Of a stretch of 37,410 nt of DNA, positions 1 through 9,101 are shown in pieces; positions within the stretch are counted from its first letter, which is position 1, and the number at the start of each line of letters is the position of its first letter. The stretch spans positions 1 to 37,410 of the forward strand of contig MU070251.1 in NCBI GenBank assembly GCA_002284615.2, read 5' to 3'. This DNA is from Dunaliella salina (taxonomy: Eukaryota > Chlorophyta > Chlorophyceae > Chlamydomonadales > Dunaliellaceae). A program made the position numbers and the translations under genes. Below the pieces are notes generated by a model. That model saw nothing but the letters and a program-made list of their open reading frames with translations, made no database searches and was not told the DNA's origin.

Positions 1-24
1 ATAACAACCATAGGATCAACCTCC

Positions 25-1104
25 TTGATACAAAACACAATTCAAAACAACCTTTTGCATCCCACTCAGGAAATACAGCAAGGAACCACAGAGATCCCAT
101 ACTCTGCCCACACGCCCACACAAACACGCGATATAACACCAACGATACCCCTTTGCCCCCAAGAAACTCCCTCAACCACCCCCTCCAGCAGGAAAAGAGC
201 CGCTTCTGCCAACCCTACACTCCCCGATACTCATCCTAACCATCCTAATACCTCAAACAGATGTAACTCACAGGCTCTGTCTCCCCCCAACGAGCCACCC
301 AGCAAACGTACGCGATCCAAGTCACAATCAAGCTCCCTCCACACACAAAGCACCTGTAACCAAACAACATCCAATCCCCCCGCCTTGCGACACCAAAGTG
401 ACAACCAACTCCCCACTCACCATCAACCAAGCCCCCCTTCCATGCCTCCAACCATCACTCTCACTTCCCCTAGCCAAGGCACACAAAACAGCCGACAGAA
501 AAGAAAGAGGAGAAAGCTTCTTGAAACTAATACAAACCTCTCCATCCCTAGTATCTCTCCACTGGGCCAAACAGCCCAACACACAGAGCTCTGGCACTAC
601 AAGCAAAATAAATTGAGAAAGCTAGCAGAGGAAACAAACCCCCTAGATGCGGTTAATACTATCTACTACGACCTAAATGATATCACACATATCAGTGACT
701 GGAGGATGATTATTGCCAAGAAAAGAGACAGGAACAATGAGCCTCCCAAGCACCAAAAACAATACCTGACCCACTTTGCGCCTATGACCATCGAAAAATG
801 GGCCCGGGCCCTCCCAATGTTCAAACGCGCTGGGTTCACCCCTGTCAATACCAAACCTGCCCCTCAAGCTGCGATTAAGTGTGCCTGCTGTGAGATCTGC
901 AACTACAATGGCGGCAAAGGGCCCATAAACTCTGAGCCCCCCTACCTTGACATGTACATCTGCGATGTCTGCCACCGAACCTACCACTGGTCCTGCATGA
1001 AGGAGCTAGGATGTTACTCTGATGCACAAAGACAGGATATAGACAACAACAACATTTTTTGGGCCTGCCCTGCTTGCAATCTCTCAGCAATGATGAGAAA
1101 TTAA
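25..1104 (+). pseudogene. Element copy A, N-terminal region with PHD finger
   Basis: A 359-codon open frame. Residues 1-185 are Ser/Pro/Thr/Gln-rich with basic patches (SRKRAAS, KRTRSKS, RQKRKRRK) that could act as nuclear localisation signals. A conserved stretch follows (LWHYKQNKLRKLAEETN). Residues about 286-352 form a C4HC3 PHD-type zinc finger: CACCEIC, then CDVCHRTYHWSC, then FWACPAC. PHD fingers commonly read histone H3 tails, so a chromatin-targeting role is plausible. The frame ends just after the finger because one nucleotide near 1080 is missing relative to copy B, where the same protein continues. The true start may lie upstream of the window. Confidence 0.7.
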
Positions 1105-2518
1105 AAAGAGAATCAAACTCTTTCAGCAATGAACTATTACGCGTTGATTGGGAGCCAAGCTGGGAACCTGAAGACATCAGGGAAGCTTGGCCCAATTTTC
1201 ATGCATGCATCCTTCAATTTGAGGTTTGCAAAGACGAACCAGACCTCTCCATTCCAGCTGCTGACTCTGAGCTAGACAACCTTGTAAGGCAAGGATTTGG
1301 AAAGTCAGACAAGACAAACACTTGGAAACAGAAACTAGACACAGAACTCCGCAACAAGGCAACCTTTGACATGCATCCCACGAACCCCCAAGCAGACATT
1401 AATGGAACTGGCCGCTGTGAATTCTGGATTACAACAGTTGACCTCATTAGGCCAGACCCCAACAATACAACGGATCCCCACCCCAGAGCAGATACTACCC
1501 ACCCCCCTTCCACGCCATCAATACCACCTCTGGTGCTACCACAAATCTATTCCAAACAAGTGGCATGCATCTATGGCACAGATGGAAAATGCAAAGGTAT
1601 GCTAACCCCAGAGCGCATCAATGTCCTCCACGCTGCATTCAGCAGAGCCAGAGATATGGGATCCACAGCACAATTCAACCTCCACCCCAAAGCTTTGCCT
1701 CTGAGCTTGTGGGTCTTTTCTCACGCTCAATCCTTATCAACAAAATGCACCAAAGTAAGAAGATCAAGGATTCATACATACACATCCTGCCAAATCATAT
1801 CCACACTGCCATGCAAAAATGGGCCCTCGTAACCCAGGAAAAAATGGCCTCTCCCCCAGACTACAACCCCTGCCACCTCAACTATTGGAGTGGACACCCT
1901 CAAGATAGGGTATTCAGAGCCATCCATAACAGCCTCTCATCCAAATTCTCAGGATTTTCAGTATGCCATCCAATTTACGATGACCATGTGATGTACCTTA
2001 CTCTCAAACATGCCATTTTTTTTGCCATGCAACAAAGCCGCGCCACGGCAACCTTCATGTTCTTACCAAGCTGGGGAGGCCCTATGAGCACAAATCCATA
2101 CTCTAAACTCCTGAATGCCTACCCTCACTTCTGTTGCACCTTGGGAGCCATACCCTCAAAAAGACTCAGCTATGCCACTCCCCCCTTCTGGGTAAGCCAG
2201 GAAATTGTCCTCCCATGCCACTCCTGGAGCCTACAAATAATTGCTGTTTGGAATACCGCTGCAAGAATCCGCCTGAATGAGAATAACCCAAATTGGCTCA
2301 CAGGCCTGAAAGAAGACATCCGTGAGGCAAGATGGCTGAAAAGAAACGTTAGCAGTGACCCTATCCTCAATCCCAGACACCCAGAAATTGAAACTGGCTT
2401 TAATAAATTCAAAAAGCTACCCGCTGCCTACCAACAAACCCCTCAGAATACCACTCAGAGCCAACAAACTCTTCCACCACTCACATCCTCCAGTCCTCAT
2501 CTGGAATGCAAAAGTTGA
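1081..2518 (+). pseudogene. Element copy A, central conserved region (possible methyltransferase-like fold)
   Basis: Continues the polyprotein in a second frame to about 1660 (LLRVDWEPSW, SELDNLVRQGF, ACIYGTDGKCKGMLTPERIN), then in a third frame to 2518 (TIQPPPQSFASELVGLFSRS, NYWSGHP, GFSVCHPIYDDHVMYL, FMFLPSWGG, YATPPFW). The string F-x-V-C-H-P-I-Y followed about 25 residues later by a hydrophobic strand and LPSW resembles the catalytic NPPF/Y and following strand of PCIF1/Dam-like N6-adenine methyltransferases, with HPIY in place of NPPF. Copy B has NPPFW where copy A has TPPFW. The methyltransferase reading is tentative. That the region is conserved coding sequence is clear from its agreement with copy B and with diverged copy C. 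Confidence 0.55.
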
Positions 2519-2519
2519 A

Positions 2520-3152
2520 AACTGGAGAGAGTGGGCATACACAGACGGCAGCTGTCATGTACACAATGGAAAACAATTGATTGGTGCAGGGGTCTAACAC
2601 TCCGCCAGTGACAGCACCAACCATGTCCAGCCGAATGGAGCAGGAATCACCCATACCATCACCAGAGCCGAATTGGCGGCAATAGCAGCTGCCATTCTCC
2701 TAGGATATCGTTGTATTGCCACCGATAGCCTTTGCTCTTTAGAACAGATCAGAAAGCAAATACTCTACCCAGAACTTCATCACCAGCATGTCCAAGGCCA
2801 CATCCTCAAGTTAATCATACAGCTCATATGCAACTCACCTGCTTCTATTCATTTCTTTAAGGTTAAATCCCATGCTGGAATTGCGGGCAACGAATGCGCA
2901 GATGCCATTGCCAAGCATCAGGCCATTCAGAATGACGACACCCTCGCAGACATAACCTTCCCATGTGCAACCCTTGAAGGCAATCCTTTTCATGACACCA
3001 CCTGGCTTGCCTTTGAGGAAACATCCTGCACTCATGCAAATGCTTCTAGACGCTCTAACCCACCTGCCGTAAAGCTGAAACACTTCTCCAACCTCCATGA
3101 TGCTTTACGGAAGCACATGCACTCAAAACACAAACTTGGAAAGGCCAATACC
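2520..3152 (+). pseudogene. Element copy A, RNase H domain
   Basis: Encodes a type-1 RNase H, which cuts RNA in RNA:DNA hybrids. All four acidic positions of the DEDD site are visible: D in WAYTDGS (about 2537-2554), E in TRAELAAI (about 2665), D in IATDSLCSLEQI (about 2719) and the final D in VKSHAGIAGNECADAIA (about 2860-2910). The VKSHxGxxGNxxAD motif is the classic C-terminal signature. A TAA at about 2596 interrupts the domain (GAGV then stop), so this copy cannot make an intact enzyme. Downstream is a conserved linker (HFSNLHDALRKHMHSKHKLGKAN) shared with copy B, cut at 3157 by the LTR insertion. Confidence 0.8.
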
Positions 3153-3157
3153 AACAC

Positions 3158-3259
3158 TGTCACGTTGTGACTATATATAGGGGGTGAACTTCTCGAGTTA
3201 ATCACTTGCCGCAGTGGACTAGTTGTTTTCACTGAAACATTGTGGCGCACTTCGCAACA
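3158..3259. mobile_element. 102-bp solo LTR (TGT...ACA) with 5-bp target duplication
   Basis: The segment begins TGTCACGTTG, ends CGCAACA and is flanked on both sides by AACAC (3153-3157 and 3260-3264). It contains a TATA-like CTATATATAG at 3171-3180. Copy B lacks it at the equivalent site (GAACAC followed directly by GGGGTA), which serves as an empty site. TG..CA ends, a 5-bp target duplication and an internal TATA box are hallmarks of an LTR left by recombination of an LTR retrotransposon. The 102-bp length is short for an LTR and would suit a TRIM-like or small copia-type element. Confidence 0.75.
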
Positions 3260-4268
3260 AACACAGGGTACTACTCCTTCTACCAAAGTCTACTCCCCAA
3301 CATCCACAAAAATATCAGTAATGCCTTCTGGACTATGCCAACACTCTCTTTCAAAATGAGGCAAAACATTTTTAAGTACCGCACAGGCACCCTCTTCAAT
3401 CAAAAACACGCGGTGCGCTTCAAAATTTCCACAAGCCTACAGTGCCCCCTCTATGGGGAACTCGACAGTGCCCTTCACATCTTGTCAGGATGCAAAAATT
3501 CAACCATGTTTGGTATGGTAACTGAGCGACATAATATTGCCAGCAGAATCCTCCTAAAAGCCATCAGCAAAAGGCCCTCTTGGGGCAGGTATTGCCTCCA
3601 TGGACACTGGCAGTGCAGACCGTCTTGCCTTGCAAGACCTACAGATCCCTGAGCATGCTACCAATAGGACCCTCCCTAAATATATTTTCCCACGCCGCTT
3701 TCCTAGTAAGGATAGGCTCACTTCCAGCCGGCCTGATGCTCTATTGGTTGTTCCTCTGGAAAGAGCGTCTAGGTCGAATCCTTGTTATAAATTGAGAAGT
3801 GCAGGGGGGCGCGGGGAAAACAGGGAGGACTCAGCGCCAAGCACAGCCACTCCACCCACATCCAAAGCTCGTGACCCCAGTCAGCTCCACCCAGATCAGA
3901 GACATATCCACCTTATAGAAGTCAAGTACTGTGAGGACACCCGGCCCAACAGCCAGCTTGAGGCCTCCAAGCAGCAGCACCGCGACCTTTGTCGTCATCT
4001 TTCTAGAGCCTCAGCTCAGGTCACCCTCCATACTATCCTGTTAGGTGTGGGAGGAGTCATCTACACCCCACACACTTTGGAGCCTCTAAAGGAGCTTGGT
4101 CTTGACACTCACAAGGCCACCAAGCTTGCTCGGAAGCTCCATGCTCATTCTGTCCTGTATGCCTACAAACTTGCCAGCACCAGACGCGCTATTGAGAAAA
4201 CTTTCTTCAACTCTCATCAACAAGATCAGGCACGGGCTACTGCCAGTAACCCACCTGATCCCCACTGA
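3260..4268 (+). pseudogene. Element copy A, zinc knuckle and PD-(D/E)XK endonuclease, C-terminus
   Basis: Two overlapping frames form the end of the polyprotein. The first has the knuckle CPLYGELDSALHILSGC (CCHC type; the second Cys is Tyr here but Cys in copy B) and TERHNIASRILLKAIS. The second has LTSSRPDALLVVPL (PD at about 3732-3737) and HLIEVKYCEDTRP (E at 3918-3920, K at 3924-3926). R-PD...ExK after a CCHC knuckle and an RHN motif is the layout of the restriction-like endonuclease of R2/NeSL LINEs, which nicks target DNA. The 61-residue gap between PD and E is much longer than usual and holds a Gly/Arg/Ser-rich insert. The protein ends with a conserved helical tail (KLARKLHAHSVLYAYKLAS) and the terminal NPPDPH. 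Confidence 0.7.
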
Positions 4269-4393
4269 CTTCTTGCTTCTGCTTTCTCTTGGTGAAGCGG
4301 ATACACGGTGCCTTGGCCCCAGGTATCCTCTTCTCCTTAATTGATGTGGGGAGTGTTTTCACTGCCTACGTAGTTTTTCTTTTCTTTTCTTTT
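4269..4393 (+). other. 3' UTR and (TTTTC)n tail of copy A
   Basis: About 100 bp after the stop codon, ending in the block CTTAATTGATGTGGGGAG, then CACTGCCTACGTAG and TTTTTCTTTTC repeats (4373-4393). The same terminal block recurs at 8374-8631 (plus) and, diverged, at 8133-8187, 13451-13527 and 35901-35967 (all minus). It marks the 3' terminus of a retroelement family with a pentanucleotide tail in place of poly(A). Confidence 0.75.
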
Positions 4394-4650
4394 ATGACAA
4401 ATTTGACCTGCTCTTTTGCCACACCCCAGCAAACAATGGATACAATTCGTACTGCCATCATTCCCAGCATTATGTAAGCCTTTCCAGTCACACCTTGCTC
4501 TGAGGTTGACCTTGCGTGATGGGATACATGTACCCTCAGCACTATCAAACAGAGGTACAAGCTCTGGCATAGCACTGCCACAGCCATCCTACGCGGAGAC
4601 AAAACTAGTTATGGTCTTGGTTGTACATCCACTGCAGTAGAACATAATGC
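4394..4650. other. No gene seen
   Basis: Sequence between the tail of copy A and the first recognisable part of copy C. No convincing coding or structural feature is visible. It may be diverged 5' sequence of copy C. Confidence 0.4.
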
Positions 4651-4924
4651 GGGATGTGCAAAGGCCCTCACCAGCAGCCGCAATAACACCAGCAGGCAGG
4701 GCAGGGTCACCACGTCAATACTGGAACCTTGAATCCACCAACTGAGACACTGCGTGCTCAGGAGCATCAACTCATCTCGCCCAACCTCCAGCTTCGTCCT
4801 CAAGCAATTACCCTACATACTTCGTAGTAGGCAATACCACTTCATCAACAACAGCGCTCTCGACATCTCTTATCAAGGGGCACCTTACCTTCTCTCCAGC
4901 GTCACTCCCACAGTAAAAAGTACT

Positions 4925-5367
4925 TTCTAAGCCAATGCAACCCACCCTTAAAACCTTTGCCTGTCACTGCACCTATGCCTTCATGGAAATAGGCATTAAC
5001 AGGCTCTCAGCTTTGCTGAATGATAATCTCACCCATATCATTCGGGAACAAACTCACGTCCCTGTTTGGCCGCAAAATGAAGACCAAACATATTGTGGCC
5101 CTTATTAGACCCTCCCATACCCTCAACATCCACAATCTGATCGAGGTCAGACCTGACCTCATTAACACAATCATACAGAGCCAAGATACCTCACCCAATA
5201 AAACCCCTGAATTGCGCTGCATAAATATTTCAACATATGCAGAACTGGTGAAAGTGGGACGTACACCAACAGGTTGGAACTGGTCAAAGCTCTACCAAGG
5301 CCATGCTCCCCCAAACCTCCCCAACTTCAACCCAGACAATGGGGTCATGCCCCTAACACACACATAG
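4925..5367 (+). pseudogene. Element copy C, 5' coding remnant
   Basis: Two overlapping frames with protein-like composition. One contains GINRLSALLNDNLTHIIREQ; the other runs 5020-5367 and contains HNLIEVRPDLINTIIQS and WNWSKLYQGHAP. It lies immediately upstream of the part matching copy A, so it probably represents the N-terminal segment missing from A (window edge) and B (5' truncation). I do not recognise a domain. It is worth searching because it could show what precedes the PHD finger in full-length elements. Confidence 0.4.
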
Positions 5368-5816
5368 ATCCTGATTCCAGAACTTACAGCAAATCCCTCT
5401 TTGAAGCTAGGGGTATGGAAGTAGAACATGCTTCCCAAAGTAGCCAAGAAAGCCCGTCCCCAAACAGTCTACACCAGACAGAGCTTCATAGGTGCCAAGG
5501 CATACGCACTCGCAAAAGAAACGATCCCAATGCAGGACAGCCGCAAGCACAAGCACATGACATAGACCCCACTCAACCCCTCTCGACACTCTTCACACAC
5601 ACCCTATCTCCAGAACCCACTCAGACCCCACAAATTGGGGGCAGGAGACCAGAGGGAGCCGGGACCCAACAACATTCTAAGAAGTTCTTAGAGCATAACC
5701 CACAACCCATGGTAACCCCTAGTCCCCTACCTCAAAACGCACCAGACACTGATGTTGCCCAATGGCTCTGGAATTATAAACAAAATAAGGCTGCTGCCAT
5801 TAAGCACAGTAGTTGA
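5368..5816 (+). pseudogene. Element copy C, Ser/Pro-rich N-terminal linker
   Basis: Open frame ending at 5816 with low-complexity Ser/Pro/Gln sequence, closing with DVAQWLWNYKQNKAAAIKH. This aligns with LWHYKQNKLRKLAEETN of copies A and B, just upstream of the PHD finger. The stop after KHSS is specific to this copy. Confidence 0.5.
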
Positions 5817-6029
5817 AGCGAGCAACACCATTTACCGCTATGACCATGTTATCCTAAACATGTTGGGCTGACAACATCTAAGGAAACCTAAGAGATCCTC
5901 TCAAGAAAAGCAGCAAAAGCAATATAAAGTTCAATGGCTCCCCGTCATCTTTGAAAAATGGGCCTTGCCCGCTTTCCAAAATGATGGGCTGAAAGTGGCC
6001 CATTCAAAGCATGTACCAAGGAGAACTAA

Positions 6030-6240
6030 ACTAGACCCATGCTGCCAGCCCTTCTGGAGCCCATTGCAAAGAACACACCTTTGAAAGTCGATGCTATGAC
6101 GATATGCCCACCTGTGATACCTGTCACTGCACATACAAACGGGGCTGTCTCAAAGATGTCAAGGCTTGTTCCCAAATGACCGGGCGCTGGACAAACCAAA
6201 TGAGCTCTGGGAATGTCCTGCATGCGCCTCCTGTTAGACT
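6030..6240 (+). pseudogene. Element copy C, degenerate PHD finger
   Basis: Read across frame breaks, the segment gives TCDTCHCTYKRGC where copy A has ICDVCHRTYHWSC, then a WECPAC-like end (gaatgtcctgcatgcgcc, about 6211-6228). The ligand His is replaced by Lys, and stops interrupt the frame. It is recognisable only by comparison with copies A and B. Confidence 0.5.
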
Positions 6241-6285
6241 CTCAAAAAGTGGAAAGGATCAAGTTCTCTGAAGACTGCATGATCA

Positions 6286-6726
6286 ATGATCTATGTGGAA
6301 TGGCATCCTAAATGGGAAGCTGCTGGTTTGTTAAAAGTTCACCCAGACTCGGATGCTCATCTGCAAGCCTTTGACTTGGAAGAAAAGCTAGAACAAACAG
6401 AAGACCCCTTAGATAATGAGATAGACCTAGACAACCTTATTTACCAAGGCTTTGAACGCAATCCTCAGAGCCTATCTGACTCTCAATGGCTCTCAACTAC
6501 CGGCTGTGCCGTTTGTAAGAATGTTACCTTTGACTTCCAACCTACCAACCCCCAGACAGATATTATGCCGACATGGCAGTGCAAATTTATCAGTAGAAGT
6601 GTTGATCTCATAAATAAAAACCTTAACCCTGACACATCTGATGAGGTCGCCATGCCAGCACAAATGACAGAGGTACCCACCTCTGAATACGCCTGTCTTT
6701 ACAATGCCAATGGCATAAAGCCATGA
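6286..6726 (+). pseudogene. Element copy C, region following the PHD finger
   Basis: Open frame whose order of conserved patches matches copy A: VEWHPKWEAAG (A: VDWEPSWEPED), NEIDLDNLIYQGFERN (A: SELDNLVRQGFGKS), TFDFQPTNPQTDI (A: TFDMHPTNPQADI) and SEYACLYNANG (A: KQVACIYGTDG). Overall similarity looks well under half identical, so this is an old subfamily rather than a recent copy. The frame ends where a GC-rich block intervenes. Confidence 0.6.
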
Positions 6727-6734
6727 AAGGTTCA

Positions 6735-7090
6735 ATGTCCGAAGTCGGCAAAAGCCATCCGACAAAGAACAGGCTCACTTGAGCGGAGGGCTTGGGTGGG
6801 GGTGGACTGGCTCTGCTTGCTCTTCACGCTGCTTAGCTGCTCTTGGGCTAGCTGCAGAGCAGGCTTGGCTGCAGCACACACAGAATTCTTGGGGCAGACA
6901 CAGCAGGTGTGGCCCGGGGCCAGCTTCACCAGGTTGGCTTTACATCAGGGACAGGGCACCCCTGGGACAAGGCCAGGGATGAGAGAAACGGAGTCGAACC
7001 TTTAGGAAAGGTGGAACATGGAGGTTTAAATAGAAAGAAAACCCAATAAAACAACCCCACTTAAACACAGGTCACACCTCACACACACGT
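6735..7090 (-). pseudogene. GC-rich block with a decayed zinc-ribbon-like reading
   Basis: A block of different composition between two pieces of copy C. On the minus strand it reads PCP-stop-CKANLVKLAPGHTCCVCP and then an Ala/Lys/Ser/Gln-rich helix. The spacing CPxC...CxxC resembles a zinc ribbon with one codon mutated to TGA. It may be a captured exon or part of another element. I do not recognise the parent gene. Confidence 0.3.
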
Positions 7091-7097
7091 TTGTACC

Positions 7098-7576
7098 ATG
7101 ATTCAGCAATGCCACAAATTCGCCGTGACAGGCAAGTGTGTGGGCATGCTCACCGTAGACAGGCTCAAAACCCTGCTCGAAGCCTATGAAGCAGCCAAGA
7201 AGGCAGGCATCCATGCCACCATCCAGCCCCCCGTCCAGGATTCAGCAACTGAAGTTTTGGGTTTGCTCTTTCGTCAAAAGGCTCAACAAAAAGATCTCTC
7301 TGCCCAGAGCAGAAAGGTTTACAATTCAACATGCTGATCACTCCTCCCCACATCCGATCAGTCCTGCATAAATGGTGCATGGTCTCAACAGAGAGGTTTT
7401 CCAACCCTCTTGACTTTGGAAATACCTACAACACTTATTTCAGCACAAACTACTACGACCAGGCACTCTCTACAGTTAAAAACGTGCAGTTCGTTTTCGA
7501 AGGTCTACTGACCCAGCATGCCTCTTCCAGGCTGCCAACAATTGGACAGCGCACTCCATATGCTTTCAGGTTGCCA
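7098..7576 (+). pseudogene. Element copy C, GKCVGML region, then deletion to zinc knuckle
   Basis: Two overlapping frames. The first (7098-7337) has KFAVTGKCVGMLTVDRLK and GIHATIQPPVQ, aligning with copy A's GTDGKCKGMLTPERIN and GIHSTIQPPPQ. The second has NMLITPPHIRSVLHKW, where A has LPNHIHTAMQKW. At about 7510 the sequence jumps to LDSALHMLSGC, which belongs to the zinc knuckle about 500 residues further on in copy A. Both this block and the end of the 6286-6726 block align to the same ACIYGTDGKC segment of copy A, so the locus joins two separate copies. Confidence 0.5.
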
Positions 7577-7687
7577 GAAAAGAAAAGAAAAGAAAAGAAA
7601 AGAAAAGAAAAGAAAAGAAAAGAAAAGAAAAGAAAAGAAAAGAAAAGAAAAGAAAAGAAAAGAAAAGAAAAGAAAAGAAAAGAAAAG
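7577..7687 (+). repeat. (GAAAA)n microsatellite, about 22 units
   Basis: Perfect pentanucleotide array directly abutting the truncated knuckle of copy C. On the plus strand it is the reverse complement of the (TTTTC)n tail of the element family, so it probably marks the tail of a minus-strand insertion or a recombination at a tail repeat. Confidence 0.9.
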
Positions 7688-7711
7688 CGTATGCATGCCA
7701 AAGGCCGCGTG

Positions 7712-7849
7712 CATTAAGGGAAGGTTCTCTAACTGGAATGCTAAAGGCCTCACCAGAAGGCCCTCAAAACCTACACTGGACATTAAGGGAAGGTTCTCTA
7801 ACTGGAATGCTAAAGGCCTCACCAGAAGGCCCTCAAAACCTACACTGGA
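7712..7849. repeat. Two tandem copies of a 69-bp unit
   Basis: Two essentially identical units, each starting CATTAAGGGAAGGTTCTCTA, at 7712-7780 and 7781-7849. The near-perfect identity indicates a recent duplication beside the (GAAAA)n array. Confidence 0.85.
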
Positions 7850-8373
7850 CACAGCTAGCCTAGGAGAGAGCCAAAGACAGATACAGTGGGGATCCGGAGG
7901 GTTGCTGCTTGCCTCGCTCTTTACGCCCGGACTCTCCTCCTCCTGTCCTCCGTCGCCGCGCGCCCAGCAAACCCCCTCCCAGAAGTCCCCTGATAGGAAA
8001 GAGCGTGTCTGGTGTTTTTGATAGTGGTTAATCTTTGGATGGCATGGTCCCTAAGCTTGGCTGCTAGTGATTTGGCTTTTTTTGTTTATTCAAGCCCAGA
8101 TTTATACAGGGTGTGATTGTAAACTCGTTGTAGAAAAGAAAAGAAAATTACGTAGTCAGAGAAACTCTCCCTACATCAATTAAGGAACACGTGACACATT
8201 GTAGATGGTACCGGCCCCAACAATTAGGATGATGTGTAAAGTCACTTTAAATTCCTGTTTGGATTTCTGGAGCTGCAGGTTTTAAGTCTGGTTATGGTGT
8301 GAGAATGTTGGGTCGCTACACGTCCAAGAGTGATGAAGGGATCTGTGTCGGGGCAGGATTTTAGTTAAACAAG
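7850..8373. other. No gene; contains a minus-strand element 3' end at 8133-8187
   Basis: Non-coding. At 8133-8187 the reverse complement reads CTTAATTGATGTAGGGAGAG, then CTCTGACTACGTAATTTTC and a short (TTTTC) tail. This is a diverged 3' end of the same tail family in minus orientation. The flanking sequence shows nothing else I can name. Confidence 0.5.
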
Positions 8374-8631
8374 TTGAGAAAACTTTCTTCAACTCTCATC
8401 AACAAGATCAGGCATGGGCTACTGCCAGTAACCCAACTGATCCCCACTGACTTCTTGCATCTGCTTTCTCTTGGTGAAGCTGATACACGGTGCCTCGGCC
8501 CTAGGTATCCTCTTTTCCTTAATTGATGTGGGGAGTGTTTTCACTGCCTACGTAGTTTTCCTTTTCTTTTCTTTTCTTTTCTTTTCTTTTCTTTTCTTTT
8601 CTTTTCTTTTCTTTTCTTTTCTTTTCTTTTC
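8374..8631 (+). mobile_element. 3'-end fragment with (TTTTC)n tail, head-on to copy B
   Basis: Begins in the last coding codons of the element (TTGAGAAAACTTTCTTC), continues through the NPPDPH-type end and 3' UTR, and ends in a tail of about 15 TTTTC units (8556-8631). It is nearly identical to copy A 4194-4393. It abuts copy B, which lies in the opposite orientation and stops at the same point of the element, with about 24 bp present in both pieces. Confidence 0.75.
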
Positions 8632-9056
8632 TGAGAGTTGAAAAAGGTCGTCTCAAGAGCGCGTCCGGTGCTGGCAAGTTTGTAAGCATACATGACAGAA
8701 TGAGCATGAAGCTTCCGAACAAGCTTAGTGGCCTTGAAAGTGTCAAGACCAAGCTCTGCAAGAGGCTCCAATGTATGAGGGGTATAGATGACTCCTCACA
8801 CACCTAGCAGGATAGTATGGAGGGTGACTTGAGCTGAGGCCCCAGAAAGATGACGACAAAGTTCGCGGTGCTGCAGCTTGGAGGCCTCAAGCTGGCTGTT
8901 GGGCCGGGTATCCTCACAGTATTTGACTTCAACAAGGTGGATGTGCCTCTGATCTGGGTGGAGCTGACTGGGGTCACGAGCCTTTAGTGTTGGTGGAGTA
9001 GCTGTGGCTGGCACTGGGTCCTCCCTGTTCCCCCCACGCCCCCCTGCATTTCTCAA
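8632..9056 (-). pseudogene. Element copy B, PD-(D/E)XK nuclease C-terminal part
   Basis: Contains HLVEVKYCEDTRPNSQLEAS (the ExK part of the nuclease), then TILLGV and a stop at about 8796, and resumes as ELGLDTFKATKLVRKLHAHS. It ends ETTFFNSQ exactly where the (GAAAA)n repeat begins. The Gly/Arg-rich insert between PD and ExK (GGRGGNREDP) is also present, so it is a family trait rather than a defect of copy A. Confidence 0.65.
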
Positions 9057-9101
9057 TTCATGACGAGGATTTGACCTTGGCGCTCCTTTTCAGAGGAGCA
9101 A

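Larger units (their letters stand above)
1..4393 (+). mobile_element. Copy A of the PHD/RNase H/PD-(D/E)XK element family
   Basis: The longest copy of the family. It runs from the window edge (5' end possibly outside) to a (TTTTC)n tail at about 4373-4393. Read in order across frameshifts it encodes a Ser/Pro/Thr-rich N-terminus, a PHD finger, a conserved central region, RNase H, a zinc knuckle and a PD-(D/E)XK nuclease. Copy B on the other strand reads through two of the points where copy A is broken (near 1080 and near 2516), so these look like damage in copy A rather than introns. No YxDD reverse-transcriptase signature is visible. The knuckle-RHN-RPD order matches the C-terminal half of restriction-like-endonuclease LINEs (R2/NeSL/Dualen type), and the tail suggests target-primed insertion. 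Class assignment is inference. Confidence 0.75.
4650..7576 (+). mobile_element. Copy C, a diverged and chimeric member of the same element family
   Basis: Plus-strand remnants follow the same domain order as copy A but are far more diverged and broken. They include an upstream segment not present in A or B (about 4930-5370), a Pro/Ser/Gln-rich stretch ending in WLWNYKQNK, a decayed PHD finger (about 6040-6235), the SELDNL-like region as IDLDNLIYQGF, and the GKCVGML block. The sequence then jumps from the region before the HPIY motif straight to the zinc knuckle (LDSALHMLSGC at about 7540), so the centre, RNase H and nuclease are missing. The body ends at a (GAAAA)n repeat. Confidence 0.6.

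Noticed and set aside
1960..2000. YDDHVMYL as a reverse-transcriptase YxDD motif in the element
   Set aside because: The flanking sequence lacks the hydrophobic strand before and the GLxxNxxK block after that RT palms have. The real LINEs in this window show that block clearly.
7505..7852. Phe/Ser-Leu repeat membrane protein on the minus strand
   Set aside because: It is the translation of the (GAAAA)n microsatellite and the 69-bp duplication.
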